From Sphingobacteriales bacterium (lineage in GTDB: Bacteria > Bacteroidota > Bacteroidia > Chitinophagales > Chitinophagaceae): 64,000 nucleotides of DNA. The notes below the pieces were generated by a model. That model was not told the DNA's origin and did not search any database. It worked only from the letters and a program-made list of their open reading frames with translations. This document shows, piece after piece, positions 43,251 through 50,977 of the stretch (positions are counted from its first letter, which is position 1; every line of letters starts with the position of its first letter). The stretch lies in NCBI GenBank assembly GCA_016200915.1, contig JACQDV010000086.1, positions 1 through 64,000 of the forward strand, read 5' to 3'. The translations under genes were made by a program, and so were the position numbers.

Positions 43251-44162
43251 ATGGCTAAAGAAGAGGATATAGAGGTGAACCTGACGGGTGAGGATTTTCC
43301 TGGCGACGGACATAAAACATCCTGGTTTAAGCGTATGCAAAAAGGCATATTAACCAAAACTTCGGAGAAAAAAGAAACTCCCGAAGGGCTTTGGATAAAA
43401 TGTCCCAATTGCAAATACACATGCACCGTTACAGAGTTAGAAGAATCATTATATACCTGTCCGAAATGTAACTATCACCACCGTATCGGCAGTGAAGATT
43501 ATTTTGATATTTTATTTGACGATCAGCAATACACAGAATTATTCACCAGCATACGCTCCAAAGATTTTTTAGGCTTTACTGATTTAAAGCCTTATCACAA
43601 GCGTTTGGAAGATATCTGGAAAAAAACTGATTTACACGATTCCATCAGTGTGGCAATGGGACAAATAAAAGGCAATGGCATTGTGATAGCCTGTATGGAT
43701 TTTGAATTCATCGGTGGTTCATTGGGTAGTGTAATGGGTGAAAAAATTGCAAGAGGAATTGATTATGCCATTCAGCATCGTGCCGCTTTTATGATTATTA
43801 ATAAATCCGGTGGTGCAAGGATGATGGAAAGTGCTTTTTCATTAATGCAATTAGCTAAAGTATCTGGTAAACTTTCTCAATTAACGGATGCCAGGCTTCC
43901 CTATATCTCTTTACTCACCGACCCAACTTTTGGTGGTGTTACCGCTTCCTTTGGTATGCTGGGCGATTTAAACATTGCTGAGCCAGGCGCCTTAATTGGT
44001 TTTGCCGGACCAAGGGTTATTAAAGAAACAATTAAAAAAGATTTACCCGAAGGTTTTCAGCGAAGTGAATTTTTATTAGACAAAGGCTTCCTCGATTTCA
44101 TTATTGACCGCAAACAAATGAGAGATAAGCTGGGTGTAGTGTTAAATCACTTTAAAAATTAG
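43251..44162 (+). CDS. accD: Acetyl-CoA carboxylase carboxyltransferase subunit beta
   Basis: Transfers carboxyl from biotin-BCCP to acetyl-CoA in fatty-acid synthesis. The C4 zinc ribbon is at C51, C54, C70 and C73 (CPNCKYTC...YTCPKCNYHHRI). The crotonase-like core carries MDFEFIGGSLGSVMGEKI, INKSGGARMMESAFSLMQLAK and PTFGGVTASFGMLGD. I start at the ATG at 43251 (MAKEEDIEVN), giving 303 aa; an in-frame TTG eight codons earlier is less likely. The partner accA is not in the window, as is common in Bacteroidetes. Confidence 0.95.
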   Translation: MAKEEDIEVNLTGEDFPGDGHKTSWFKRMQKGILTKTSEKKETPEGLWIKCPNCKYTCTVTELEESLYTCPKCNYHHRIGSEDYFDILFDDQQYTELFTSIRSKDFLGFTDLKPYHKRLEDIWKKTDLHDSISVAMGQIKGNGIVIACMDFEFIGGSLGSVMGEKIARGIDYAIQHRAAFMIINKSGGARMMESAFSLMQLAKVSGKLSQLTDARLPYISLLTDPTFGGVTASFGMLGDLNIAEPGALIGFAGPRVIKETIKKDLPEGFQRSEFLLDKGFLDFIIDRKQMRDKLGVVLNHFKN

Positions 44163-44176
44163 AATTGCGTTTATTG

Positions 44177-44240
44177 TTTGTAGTTTATGGTTTGTGGTTT
44201 GTTGTTATTAATAACCTTAAACTTTAAACCCGTAAACCTT
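44177..44240. repeat. Degenerate heptamer tract between accD and smpB
   Basis: TTTGTAG, TTTATGG, TTTGTGG, TTTGTTG run in consecutive 7-nt steps (44177-44204). The 19-mer AACCTTAAACTTTAAACCC (44213-44231) follows, identical to one upstream of the class I aldolase gene. Confidence 0.8.
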
Positions 44241-44252
44241 TCAACTTCTTCA

Positions 44253-44690
44253 ATGGCTGAATTAAAAAACCGTTCTGCATTTCATGAATATTTCATTGAG
44301 CAAAGTTTCAATGCAGGCATGGTTTTAACCGGAACGGAGATAAAATCCATCCGTGGAGGTAAAGTAAGTTTTAATGATGCCTATTGTTTTCTTAACAAAG
44401 GTGAATTATGGATAAAAGGATTACATATTTCAGAATACGCATTGGGTACTCATTATAATCACGAGCCGTTAAGAGAAAGAAAACTACTGCTTACAAAAAA
44501 AGAGTTGCGCAAACTGGAATCCAAAACAAAAGAAAAAGGTTACACCATCATCCCGTTAAAAATATTCTTCAACGAAAAGCATTTTGCCAAAATAGAAATC
44601 GGTCTTGCCAAAGGAAAGAAACTGCACGATAAAAGAGAATCGATTAAACAAAAAGATGTAGAGAGAGAGATGAAGCGTTTTGTGAAGTAG
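44253..44690 (+). CDS. smpB: SsrA-binding protein SmpB
   Basis: Partner of tmRNA in rescuing stalled ribosomes. The 145-aa protein has KNRSAFHEYFIEQSFNAGMVLTGTEIKSIRGGKVSFNDAY, which is the canonical SmpB barrel. It also has ERKLLLTKKELRKL and the basic C-terminal tail HDKRESIKQKDVEREMKRFVK. I use the ATG at 44253 (MAELKNRSAF), because the longer in-frame extension is encoded by heptamer repeat DNA. A heptamer array starts at the base after its stop codon. The tmRNA gene itself is not seen here. Confidence 0.96.
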   Translation: MAELKNRSAFHEYFIEQSFNAGMVLTGTEIKSIRGGKVSFNDAYCFLNKGELWIKGLHISEYALGTHYNHEPLRERKLLLTKKELRKLESKTKEKGYTIIPLKIFFNEKHFAKIEIGLAKGKKLHDKRESIKQKDVEREMKRFVK

Positions 44691-44777
44691 TTGCTGGTTT
44701 CTTGTTGCTGGTTATTAGTTATTAGTTATTAGTCGTTCATAAATTTTCATTATCAATTATCCACTTTCAACTATCCA
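44691..44777. repeat. Heptamer array filling the smpB-esterase gap from stop to stop
   Basis: Reads in uninterrupted 7-nt steps from the base after the smpB stop: TTGCTGG, TTTCTTG, TTGCTGG, three TTATTAG, TCGTTCA, TAAATTT, TCATTAT, CAATTAT, CCACTTT, CAACTAT, CCATTAT. The last unit overlaps the stop codon of the convergent esterase. Confidence 0.88.
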
Positions 44778-45584
44778 TTATCTTCCCCATCCCCATTTTA
44801 AAAAATCCGGAAAAGCTCTTGCCCAGGTGGGAACATCATGCTTGCCATCGGTCAACTCAAGATATTTTATATCATCATCAGTATAACCAACTGCTTTTAA
44901 TTCTTTCATCAAATCCATTGTATCATCAATAGAATCGATGATGCCGTTTTTATTCCGGTCTTCACTTTCATCAGCGGCGCCGCATTGAAAAAAGAATTTC
45001 ATCCACGGATAATGTTTTCCTTTTCTTATCTGCGCCTGCATTATTTTATCTGTCTCATCATTATATCCTTCATCATAACCTTTACTTCGCCACCACAGTG
45101 AACCGGAGAACACTCCAATCTTAGTAAATTCCTGCGGATGGTTCCATGCAATATCCAGTGCACTCAATCCACCTAATGAAAAACCAGCGTATGATTTTTC
45201 TTTAAACGTAGGAACCAAATATGTTTTGCGGATAAAAGGAAGCAGTTCAGAGAAAATGAATTTATTGTAATCTTTCGCCTTAGTGCCCCGTCCCATATAA
45301 TCTAACTGGTTGGCTGTTCCGTATTCATTTTTTCGGTCGGGGCCGCAATGAATACCGGCACAGAACACGGGATTGATCAAATCTTCATTATATAAATCAT
45401 CTAATATTTCTTCAAAAGGCATTTTTGGCAAGTCCTGGCCGTCATTGATAAGCAACAAACTCATCTCCGCTGGTTTAGCCACATTGGTAGGAAGATAGAA
45501 GTCAACCTTTACTTCTCTTTCGAGGTAAATAGAATCTATATATGCATTTTCAACAAGGATACCCAGCGATTTCTCTTCGGCCAT
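44778..45584 (-). CDS. Esterase D-like alpha/beta hydrolase, cytosolic
   Basis: A 268-aa esterase of the enterochelin-esterase/esterase D family. The nucleophile elbow is YAGFSLGGLSALD (S136), and the Asp (about 218) and His (DGKHDVPTWARAFPDFLKW) complete the triad near the C-terminus. The N-terminus has no signal peptide. The oxyanion loop LLINDGQDLPK is typical. I start at the ATG at 45584; an in-frame TTG lies three codons upstream. It is divergent from the ATP-grasp gene and precedes a group of ligase genes. A second, exported paralogue lies at 56264. Confidence 0.85.
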   Translation of the reverse strand: MAEEKSLGILVENAYIDSIYLEREVKVDFYLPTNVAKPAEMSLLLINDGQDLPKMPFEEILDDLYNEDLINPVFCAGIHCGPDRKNEYGTANQLDYMGRGTKAKDYNKFIFSELLPFIRKTYLVPTFKEKSYAGFSLGGLSALDIAWNHPQEFTKIGVFSGSLWWRSKGYDEGYNDETDKIMQAQIRKGKHYPWMKFFFQCGAADESEDRNKNGIIDSIDDTMDLMKELKAVGYTDDDIKYLELTDGKHDVPTWARAFPDFLKWGWGR

Positions 45585-45662
45585 AAGTTCCAAATATAGG
45601 AAAACAGTGAAATTAGGATGAAGCTAATATCAATTTTTTGTTACCACTATTACCAAACAGGA

Positions 45663-45694
45663 TTTGTTTTTTTAGTGCATTAAAAATATATTTG
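45663..45694 (+). promoter_or_regulatory. Promoter of the ATP-grasp/Uma2/YbdK unit
   Basis: TTTG (45663-45666), 20 nt, TATATTTG (45687-45694): a complete match to the Bacteroidetes consensus, with the same spacing as the ncRNA units. The ATG is at 45761, so a leader of about 60 nt is expected. Confidence 0.75.
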
Positions 45695-45760
45695 GTAAAC
45701 ACGGTTGACCTTAGCTCTTTTCTTTTTCATTAATCGGGCTGACCACAAAACAATTTGCAT

Positions 45761-46714
45761 ATGAAAAAAATTGGAATTCTCTTTGGTAAAGAACGCTCCT
45801 TTCCCATGGCCTTGATTGAAAGAATCAACTCCAAAAATATTGAAGGTATTACTGCAGAAGCTGTTCGTATTGACAAAGTGGTGCAGGGCGATGCTGGTGA
45901 GTATGCTGTTATCTTCGACCGCATTTCGCAGGATGTTCCTTTTTACCGTGCTTTTTTGAAAGATGCCGCTATTTGTGGTACGGCCGTAATCAACAATCCA
46001 TTTTGGTGGAGTGCTGATGAAAAGTTTTTTAATAACTGTCTCGCAGTAAAAATTGGTGTACCTGTTCCCAAAACAGTTATTCTTCCTTCTAAAGATCACC
46101 CGGATGATACTTCTGACCTGTCCTTTAGCAACCTTGCTTATCCAATGGATTGGGAAGGCATCTTCAACTATGTTGGCTTTCCTGCTTACATGAAACCATT
46201 TGCCGGTGGTGGATGGAAAAATGTTTATCGGTTAGATAGTTTGGAAGATTTTTTCCAGAAACATGCCGAAACAGGTCAGCTGGTAATGTTGCTGCAGGAA
46301 GAAATTAAGTTTGATGAATACTACCGCTGCTATTGCATTGGTGGCAAGTATGTACGCATTATGCCATACGAGCCACGCAATCCGCATCATCTGCGTTATG
46401 TGGCAGATTTTAAACCTTCACCGGAAAGATATAAGTTGATGGAAGATATTGTACTTCGCATTAATCAATATCTCGGTTATGATTTCAATACAGTGGAATT
46501 AGCGTTGAGAGATGGTGTTCCTTATGCCATAGATTTTTGCAATCCTGCTCCTGATGCAGATAAAGCCAGTGTAGGTGAAGAAAATTTTGCATGGGTGGTG
46601 GAAACGGTAGCGAACTATGCAATTGAAAAAGCAATGGCGCAGCAACCGGGCATGGATAATTTAACCTGGGGTGAATACATTAAGCGCAGTGCCAATAAGC
46701 AGGCGTTGATATAA
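45761..46714 (+). CDS. ATP-grasp ligase of unknown substrate
   Basis: A 317-aa protein: MKKIGILFGKERSFPMALIERIN (N-terminal Rossmann-like subdomain), PKTVILPSKDHP, then the ATP-grasp core with GFPAYMKPFAGGGWKNVYR (nucleotide-binding lysine and glycine-rich loop), MLLQEEIKFDEYYRCYCIGGKYVRIM, and metal-binding YDFNTVELALRDGVPYAIDFCNP. The family forms amide or ester bonds from carboxylates with ATP. It is translationally coupled (TAATG overlap) to the Uma2-like gene and followed by a YbdK-type ligase, suggesting a small amide-linked metabolite. The ATG at 45761 is preferred to the TTG at 45755. Confidence 0.8.
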   Translation: MKKIGILFGKERSFPMALIERINSKNIEGITAEAVRIDKVVQGDAGEYAVIFDRISQDVPFYRAFLKDAAICGTAVINNPFWWSADEKFFNNCLAVKIGVPVPKTVILPSKDHPDDTSDLSFSNLAYPMDWEGIFNYVGFPAYMKPFAGGGWKNVYRLDSLEDFFQKHAETGQLVMLLQEEIKFDEYYRCYCIGGKYVRIMPYEPRNPHHLRYVADFKPSPERYKLMEDIVLRINQYLGYDFNTVELALRDGVPYAIDFCNPAPDADKASVGEENFAWVVETVANYAIEKAMAQQPGMDNLTWGEYIKRSANKQALI

Positions 46715-47415
46715 TGGATAATGGAAAGTTGAAAAAGGAAAATGAATATTATTCACAATTGACCATTCACCATTCACGAATTAAAACAAACCTTGTGTTT
46801 ACTGTTTATAATGATGATAACGATAATTACAGTAAGGTAGAGGAGCCGGATCCTTCGCTCAATTACACCTATGCCGATTATCTTCAATGGAAATTTGAAG
46901 AACGGCTGGAGTTAATTAAAGGGAAAATTTTTAAGATGAGCCCGGCGCCTAACGTGGTGCACCAGGCTGTTTCTATGAAACTTTCCAGCAGTATTTATAA
47001 TTTTCTAAAAGGGAAAAGCTGCAAAATTTTTTCTGCACCTTTTGATGTAAGGCTCCCTGTTAAAAACAAAAAAAAGGATAATGAAATTTACACAGTGGTG
47101 CAACCGGATATATGTGTAATATGTGATGAATCAAAATTAGATGAACGTGGCTGCTGCGGTGCGCCGGATTTAATTATTGAAATACTTTCCCCCGGTAATT
47201 CAAGAAAAGAAGTAAAACTAAAATTTGATTTGTATGAGGAAGCCGGTGTAAAAGAATACTGGATAATCAGTCCGGCCGAAGAAACTGTACTGGTTTATTT
47301 TTTACAGGAGGATGGAAAATACATAGCCACCAAAATGCTGGCGGCCGGTGAATATGTAAAAAGCAAAGTGGTGGAAGAATTTGAAATAGAAGTCTCAGAA
47401 ATATTTTCTAACTAA
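46714..47415 (+). CDS. Uma2 family PD-(D/E)XK endonuclease-like protein
   Basis: The body (about residue 45 onward) matches the Uma2/DUF820 family. It shows the YLQWKFEERLELIKGKIFKMSPAPNVVHQAV entry, the catalytic-like QPDICVICDESKLDERGCCGAPDLIIEILSPGNSRKEVKLKFDLYEEAGVKEYWIISP, and a beta-rich tail. The family is expanded in cyanobacteria and Bacteroidetes and is thought to be nuclease-derived; its targets are unknown. The ATG at 46714 overlaps the preceding stop, but the first 27 codons are encoded by heptamer repeat DNA. The GTG at 46795 may be the real start. It sits between two ligase genes of an operon, with 5 nt to the next, and looks inserted. Confidence 0.8.
   Translation: MDNGKLKKENEYYSQLTIHHSRIKTNLVFTVYNDDNDNYSKVEEPDPSLNYTYADYLQWKFEERLELIKGKIFKMSPAPNVVHQAVSMKLSSSIYNFLKGKSCKIFSAPFDVRLPVKNKKKDNEIYTVVQPDICVICDESKLDERGCCGAPDLIIEILSPGNSRKEVKLKFDLYEEAGVKEYWIISPAEETVLVYFLQEDGKYIATKMLAAGEYVKSKVVEEFEIEVSEIFSN
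46715..46784. repeat. Degenerate heptamer array overlapping the Uma2 reading frame
   Basis: Continuous 7-nt steps: AATGGAT, AATGGAA, AGTTGAA, AAAGGAA, AATGAAT, ATTATTC, ACAATTG, ACCATTC, ACCATTC, ACGAATT. It starts within the TAATG overlap. Confidence 0.75.
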
Positions 47416-47420
47416 TTACT

Positions 47421-48533
47421 ATGGCTAATATCAGTTACAAACACTTTACACTCGGCGTTGAAGAAGAATACATGGTGCTTGACCCGCAGACAAGGGAATT
47501 GAAAAGTCATGAACAAAAAATTGTAAGCGAAGGACAGAAAGTTATTAAAGACAAAGTAAAGGCAGAGATGCACCAGGCTGTGGTGGAAGTGGGCACAGAT
47601 ATTTGCCAGGATATTGATGAAGCATGGAATGATGTATCAACACTTCGCAAAACAATTTCCGGTATTGCGGATTCTTTAGGATTGTGGACAGCGGCATCGG
47701 GTACACATCCTTTTAGTCATTGGGAAAGTCAGTTAATTACTGATCATGCCCGTTACAATGAAATTGTAAATGAATTACAGGAAGCGGCCAGAAGTAATCT
47801 CATCTTTGGTTTGCATGTGCATGTGGGAATGGAAACAAGAGAAATGGCCAATCATATTGCCAACTCTACCCGCTATTTTCTTCCGCACATTTATGCATTA
47901 AGCTGCAACTCTCCTTTTTGGGAAGGCAGACAAACTGGTTATAAATCTTTCCGCACAAAAGTGTTTGATAAGTTTCCCCGCACCGGCATACCTGAAGCAT
48001 TTGACAGTATTGAAGCGTATGATAATTATGTTAAGCTGCTTATTAAAACCAATTGTATTGATAATGCGAAAAAGATTTGGTGGGACTTACGGGTTCATCC
48101 ATTCTTCAACACCGTTGAGTTTCGTATTTGTGATGTACCAATGACGGTTGATGAAACTATAACCATCGCTGCACTGTTCCAGGCTATATGTGCCCGCATC
48201 TATATGCTTCGTTCCAAGAACCTCAACTTTATTCAATACTCCCGTGCATTGCTCAACGAAAATAAATGGCGGGCCAGCCGCTATGGTATTGATGGAAGGT
48301 TGATTGATTTTGGTAAAGAAGAGGAAGTAAACACCCGTGCACTGATACTGGAGTTGCTCGATTTTATTGATCCTGTTCTTGACCATTTAGGTAGCCGCCA
48401 CAGAGTGGCTCATGTATTAAAGATGATGGAAAATGGAACAGGTGCTGACAGGCAATTGCAGGTTTATGATACTACTAAAAACTTAGTGAATGTGGTTGAT
48501 TATATTCATAGCCAGTTTTTGACAGGAGTATAA
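47421..48533 (+). CDS. Carboxylate-amine ligase, YbdK/GCS2 family
   Basis: A 370-aa protein of the glutamate-cysteine ligase type 2 superfamily. It shows FTLGVEEEYMVLDPQTREL (ATP/metal-binding GVEEE), GTDICQDI, SGTHPFSHWESQ, FGLHVHVGMETREMANHIANSTRYFLP, and VEFRICDVPMTVDETI. YbdK itself has weak gamma-glutamyl-cysteine ligase activity; the physiological substrate is uncertain. It is the third gene behind the promoter at 45663, after the ATP-grasp and Uma2-like genes. That arrangement suggests stepwise amide-bond formation. Confidence 0.9.
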   Translation: MANISYKHFTLGVEEEYMVLDPQTRELKSHEQKIVSEGQKVIKDKVKAEMHQAVVEVGTDICQDIDEAWNDVSTLRKTISGIADSLGLWTAASGTHPFSHWESQLITDHARYNEIVNELQEAARSNLIFGLHVHVGMETREMANHIANSTRYFLPHIYALSCNSPFWEGRQTGYKSFRTKVFDKFPRTGIPEAFDSIEAYDNYVKLLIKTNCIDNAKKIWWDLRVHPFFNTVEFRICDVPMTVDETITIAALFQAICARIYMLRSKNLNFIQYSRALLNENKWRASRYGIDGRLIDFGKEEEVNTRALILELLDFIDPVLDHLGSRHRVAHVLKMMENGTGADRQLQVYDTTKNLVNVVDYIHSQFLTGV

Positions 48534-48611
48534 GTTTAAAAATATAATTTCGGTTGTATAGCAGGTTATGTTTTTGCTGATGGATATCAATTCGTAAACA
48601 GTTGGAACACC

Positions 48612-48684
48612 GATTTATTTATGATGATTAAGATAAGCGCAGATAAATCATCATTTAATCATAAAAATCTGTGTCATCTGCGTT
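48612..48684. repeat. Imperfect inverted repeat in a gene-free gap
   Basis: GCGCAGAT (48637-48644) faces ATCTGCG (48676-48682), and TTATTTATGATGATTAA faces AATCATCATTTAATCATAA. The gap 48534-48897 otherwise holds no gene that I can see. Confidence 0.5.
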
Positions 48685-48854
48685 CTATCCTGCTAAATAT
48701 TTTTCAGAACCCTGAACTGAGCGTAGCAACAGGCGATGCCACAGAAAACTGCAGCTTGTCCCCAAAAAGTCTTTAAAACCCGGTTAAAGCCCTCCCTATA
48801 AGCAATTTGCTTGTTAAAAAAACGTTTAAAAATTCTGAACCCGGGGCAGCGAAC

Positions 48855-48862
48855 TACCTTTG
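48855..48862 (+). promoter_or_regulatory. Candidate -7 box of the ECF sigma operon
   Basis: TACCTTTG matches TAnnTTTG, about 36 nt before the GTG start. No TTG lies at the 20-nt position, so the -33 element is weak. Confidence 0.45.
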
Positions 48863-48897
48863 CCTGTCCTCTATTTTTTAACCAACTGTAAAACCCA

Positions 48898-49440
48898 GTG
48901 ACCGAACAGGAACTTATCCACGGTTGCATCCAAATGGATGAGCGGTGCCAGCGTACACTTTTTGAGATGTACTCGGGCAAGATGCTTACTGTTTGCCTGC
49001 GTTATTCAAGAGACCGTATGGAGGCCGAAGACTGGTTACAGGATGCCTTTGTTAAGGTGTTTCGCAATATGAGCCAGTTTAAGTTTGAAGGTTCATTTGA
49101 AGGTTGGATAAGACGCATCGTCATCAACACCTCTTTAAAACACCTCCAAAAAAAACGCATTCACTTTAATGAAGTTGACGAAGACAGGGGCAACTATCAA
49201 TCGGTTGACCCGTATGTGTATAGTCACCTGAGTGAAGCCGAGCTGATGAAAATGATAAACGAATTGCCTGATGGCTATAAATTAGTTTTTAACCTGCATG
49301 TAATAGAAGGATACAGTCACGAAGAAATTGCTAAGATGCTGGGCATACAGGACAGTACGTCCCGCAGCCAGTTAGTTAAAGCAAGAAGACATTTACAGCA
49401 GGCCATTATTAACGTACACAAACAACGTTTGGCTGTATGA
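48898..49440 (+). CDS. ECF-type RNA polymerase sigma factor
   Basis: A 180-aa group 4 sigma factor. Region 2 shows FEMYSGKMLTVCLRYSRDRMEAEDWLQDAFVKVFRNMSQFKFEGSFEGWIRRIVINTS (core binding and -10 recognition). Region 4 shows LPDGYKLVFNLHVIEGYSHEEIAKMLGIQDSTSRSQLVKARRHLQ (-35 recognition HTH). The start is a GTG at 48898, supported by the alignment of MTEQELIHGC. Its stop overlaps the next gene by 4 nt (ATGA), so a membrane protein with an N-terminal cytosolic segment is translationally coupled to it. That partner may act as an anti-sigma factor. Confidence 0.92.
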   Translation: MTEQELIHGCIQMDERCQRTLFEMYSGKMLTVCLRYSRDRMEAEDWLQDAFVKVFRNMSQFKFEGSFEGWIRRIVINTSLKHLQKKRIHFNEVDEDRGNYQSVDPYVYSHLSEAELMKMINELPDGYKLVFNLHVIEGYSHEEIAKMLGIQDSTSRSQLVKARRHLQQAIINVHKQRLAV

Positions 49441-50936
49441 CCGACAAACTATTCGACGACTTTTTTAAACAGAAACTGGAGTATTATGATTCCGGTTCGC
49501 CCATGTATGTATGGGAAAAAGTTCGTCGTGAACTGCATGAGGCCGATGACGATAAAGGAGTCGTTTGGTGGAAGAATCCCCTTTGGCTATTAGCACTGCT
49601 GCTATTTATTGGCGGTGGTATAACTATTGGCGTTATTGGCAAAAACAACAATTGGTTTAATAAACCAACTGCTGTTGAAAATATTGCCGGTACTAAAAAC
49701 AGTAACCAACAGAATGATGCTGCTGTAGTTCCTGCAACACCAAATAGTGCATCAAAAGAAAACAGCTCAACTTCATCAACTGAAAAAACGGATGATTCAA
49801 ATATTACTTTAACTTCTTCTGATAAAACACCAACAATTACAAATACTGTTAGCAGTAATAATGAAAAAGTTGATATCTCTCCTGCTGCTGAAGTAAAAAC
49901 TAAAAAAGCTGCGATAAGAAAATTAATTCGCAAAGCTAAACACCAATCACAGGAACCAATAGCTGGTTTACCTGTTTCGAACAAGGCCGTTGCTAACCTC
50001 AACACCTTTACAGATGATCAGCCTGCAATCAATAATCCGATTGACAGGGATGTAAATTTATCTGTTGCAGAAGGCACCAGCAAAACGTCTCTTAAAAGTT
50101 TATTGGAATCACAAAAGCTGAAGACAGCTATTCCATTTAATCCAAGAACATTTACGGGTTGCCCAACCATTGGTCCACCAAGAAGAAATGATTTGTACCT
50201 GGAAGTTTATGGTGCAGCTGATAATGTAACCCGAAACTTAACAGGAACACCTGCTACACCATCTGAATATATTGATACAAGAAAGCAGGCTGAGAAAAGC
50301 CAGGTTGGTTTTAGTGCCGGTGTACGTATTGCAAAAAATATTGGTGAGCGGTTTATTTTAAAAACAGGTTTCAACTATTCACAAATCAATGAACATTTAA
50401 AATTCATTAATACACAGGATGTAAAAACAGTTACTGTTATTACCACAAGAACAGTGACCAGCGGCGGTCAAACCGTTACCATCAGCGATACTACAACTGT
50501 TACACAGATAGGCACCAGCTACTACAATTACTATAACCGTTATCGAACCATCGATCTGCCGCTGATATTATCGTATGAATTTGGTAACAGCCGCAATTTA
50601 AGTGTTGCGATTAGCGCAGGTCCTATTTTCAATCTTACCTCCTGGTATAGCGGAAAAATATTAGATACCAGTTTCAGATTAGTGGACATCAACACCAGTG
50701 GTACACAAGGAGTAAATGCATGGAAAAAAAATATAGGAATGGGGCTGTATGGAAGTTTAAGCATTTCCAAACGACTTAATGATCAAATGCAATTATTTTT
50801 TGAACCATATATACGATACAACTTTAAACCTGTGAACATAAATGAAACGATCGTAAAGCAAAAGTATATGACTACGGGTTTACAGGTCGGTATCCGTTAC
50901 AACCTGTTTCATAACAGGCAGCGCTATGTTGAATAA
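49437..50936 (+). CDS. Inner-membrane-anchored protein with outer-membrane-barrel-like C-terminus
   Basis: A 499-aa protein. A charged cytosolic segment (1-45, EYYDSGSPMYVWEKVRRELHEADDD) precedes one membrane helix (49-68). A low-complexity Ser/Thr/Asn linker (about 75-150) follows, then a 230-residue barrel-like domain (YLEVYGAADNVTRNL, RFILKTGFNYSQINE, GLQVGIRYNLF). Coupling to the ECF sigma gene suggests the cytosolic segment could bind the sigma factor. A periplasmic strand-rich domain attached to an inner-membrane helix is topologically odd. The family occurs in Chitinophagaceae; its role is unproven. Confidence 0.65.
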   Translation: MTDKLFDDFFKQKLEYYDSGSPMYVWEKVRRELHEADDDKGVVWWKNPLWLLALLLFIGGGITIGVIGKNNNWFNKPTAVENIAGTKNSNQQNDAAVVPATPNSASKENSSTSSTEKTDDSNITLTSSDKTPTITNTVSSNNEKVDISPAAEVKTKKAAIRKLIRKAKHQSQEPIAGLPVSNKAVANLNTFTDDQPAINNPIDRDVNLSVAEGTSKTSLKSLLESQKLKTAIPFNPRTFTGCPTIGPPRRNDLYLEVYGAADNVTRNLTGTPATPSEYIDTRKQAEKSQVGFSAGVRIAKNIGERFILKTGFNYSQINEHLKFINTQDVKTVTVITTRTVTSGGQTVTISDTTTVTQIGTSYYNYYNRYRTIDLPLILSYEFGNSRNLSVAISAGPIFNLTSWYSGKILDTSFRLVDINTSGTQGVNAWKKNIGMGLYGSLSISKRLNDQMQLFFEPYIRYNFKPVNINETIVKQKYMTTGLQVGIRYNLFHNRQRYVE

Positions 50937-50977
50937 CTGAATCTTATAATCGTTCAACTATGATCAACTAAAACAAA

